Assembly (NCBI GenBank): GCA_947456995.1
Contig: CANGVB010000247.1
Span: 1-6,096 of the forward strand
Direction: 5' to 3'
DNA length: 6,096 nucleotides
DNA from: Bryobacteraceae bacterium
GTDB taxonomy: Bacteria; Acidobacteriota; Terriglobia; Bryobacterales; Bryobacteraceae
Shown here: positions 5,917 to 6,096 of the stretch, piece by piece
How positions within the stretch are numbered: the first letter of the stretch is position 1
Layout of the letters: each line of letters starts with the position of its first letter
Program-made: the position numbers and the translations under genes
Notes under the pieces: model-generated
Seen by the model: the letters and a program-made list of their open reading frames with translations, nothing else
Told to the model about the DNA's origin: nothing
Databases searched by the model: none

Positions 5917-6096
5917 CTAATTGGTCGCTTCGTTGCCTTCGGCACCGGGCTCGCGGCCTTCCTGCAGTGCCTTGAGCTTGTCTTCGCGACGCTTGGCACG
6001 TTCGCCTGCGCGGCGTACCAGTTCGCTACCAACCAGCTCGAGCTTGCAGGTTTCGGCGCCATCGCCCTGACGGAAGCCCACGCGTACGATACGCGT
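5917..6096 (-). CDS. C-terminal part of an unrecognised protein (5' end outside window)
   Basis: The minus strand is open from the right edge to a TAG at 5919-5917, giving 59 residues. It starts TRIVRVGFRQGDGAETCKLE, a beta-like stretch. It continues into a highly charged probable helix, SELVRRAGERAKRREDKLKA, and ends in an acidic, polar tail (EPGAEGNEATN). Codon third positions are mostly G or C, as in neighbouring genes, and a strong minus-strand terminator follows 24 bases after the stop, which together support a real gene end. I do not recognise the family. The charged tail could suit an RNA- or ribosome-associated protein, but nothing visible proves that. It converges on the ADOP permease gene, with 57 bases between stop codons. 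Confidence 0.75.
   Translation of the reverse strand, partial: TRIVRVGFRQGDGAETCKLELVGSELVRRAGERAKRREDKLKALQEGREPGAEGNEATN

Noticed and set aside
5856..6062. 68-codon minus-strand open frame over the right-end terminator
   Set aside because: It runs through the terminator and into the permease stop codon, in a different frame from the better-supported gene end at 5917-6096, and has no recognisable motif.

Overview
The window looks like a chromosomal segment of an acidobacterium, possibly of the Solibacter/Bryobacter side. The strongest marker is the pair at 2897-5859: a PadR-type regulator whose stop codon overlaps the start of an 875-residue permease with two MacB/FtsX-like halves and a short N-terminal prefix domain. 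This is the layout of the 'acidobacterial duplicated orphan permease' (ADOP) family and its dedicated PadR regulator. The placement comes from family knowledge and recall, not from a search.

Layout from left to right: (1) the 3' end of a plus-strand gene (1-204) with a basic, Lys/Arg-rich tail; (2) a short hairpin (203-222) filling the gap between two convergent stop codons; (3) a minus-strand cluster read from right to left: hsp20 (2745-2311), a terminator-like hairpin (2281-2258), htpX (2230-1391) and an RlmI-type rRNA methyltransferase (1394-222) joined to htpX by a 4-base GTGA overlap; (4) a 151-bp AT-rich divergent regulatory region (2746-2896) with a near-consensus promoter for hsp20 and an 8-bp inverted repeat over its -35 box; (5) plus-strand padR and the ADOP permease; (6) a hairpin with a UUCG loop in the minus-strand reading; (7) the 3' end of an unrecognised minus-strand gene running off the right edge.

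How the genes may work together: the minus-strand cluster combines a cytoplasmic holdase chaperone (Hsp20), a membrane-bound zinc protease (HtpX) and a 23S rRNA methyltransferase, which is plausible as a protein-quality and envelope-stress group. The plus-strand pair is probably an independent module in which PadR controls a permease with no ATPase gene beside it in this window. I see no mobile element, CRISPR array, tRNA or rRNA. Most of the window is ordinary. The points most worth a second look are the divergent control region, the hairpin between hsp20 and htpX, and the two unidentified partial genes at the edges.
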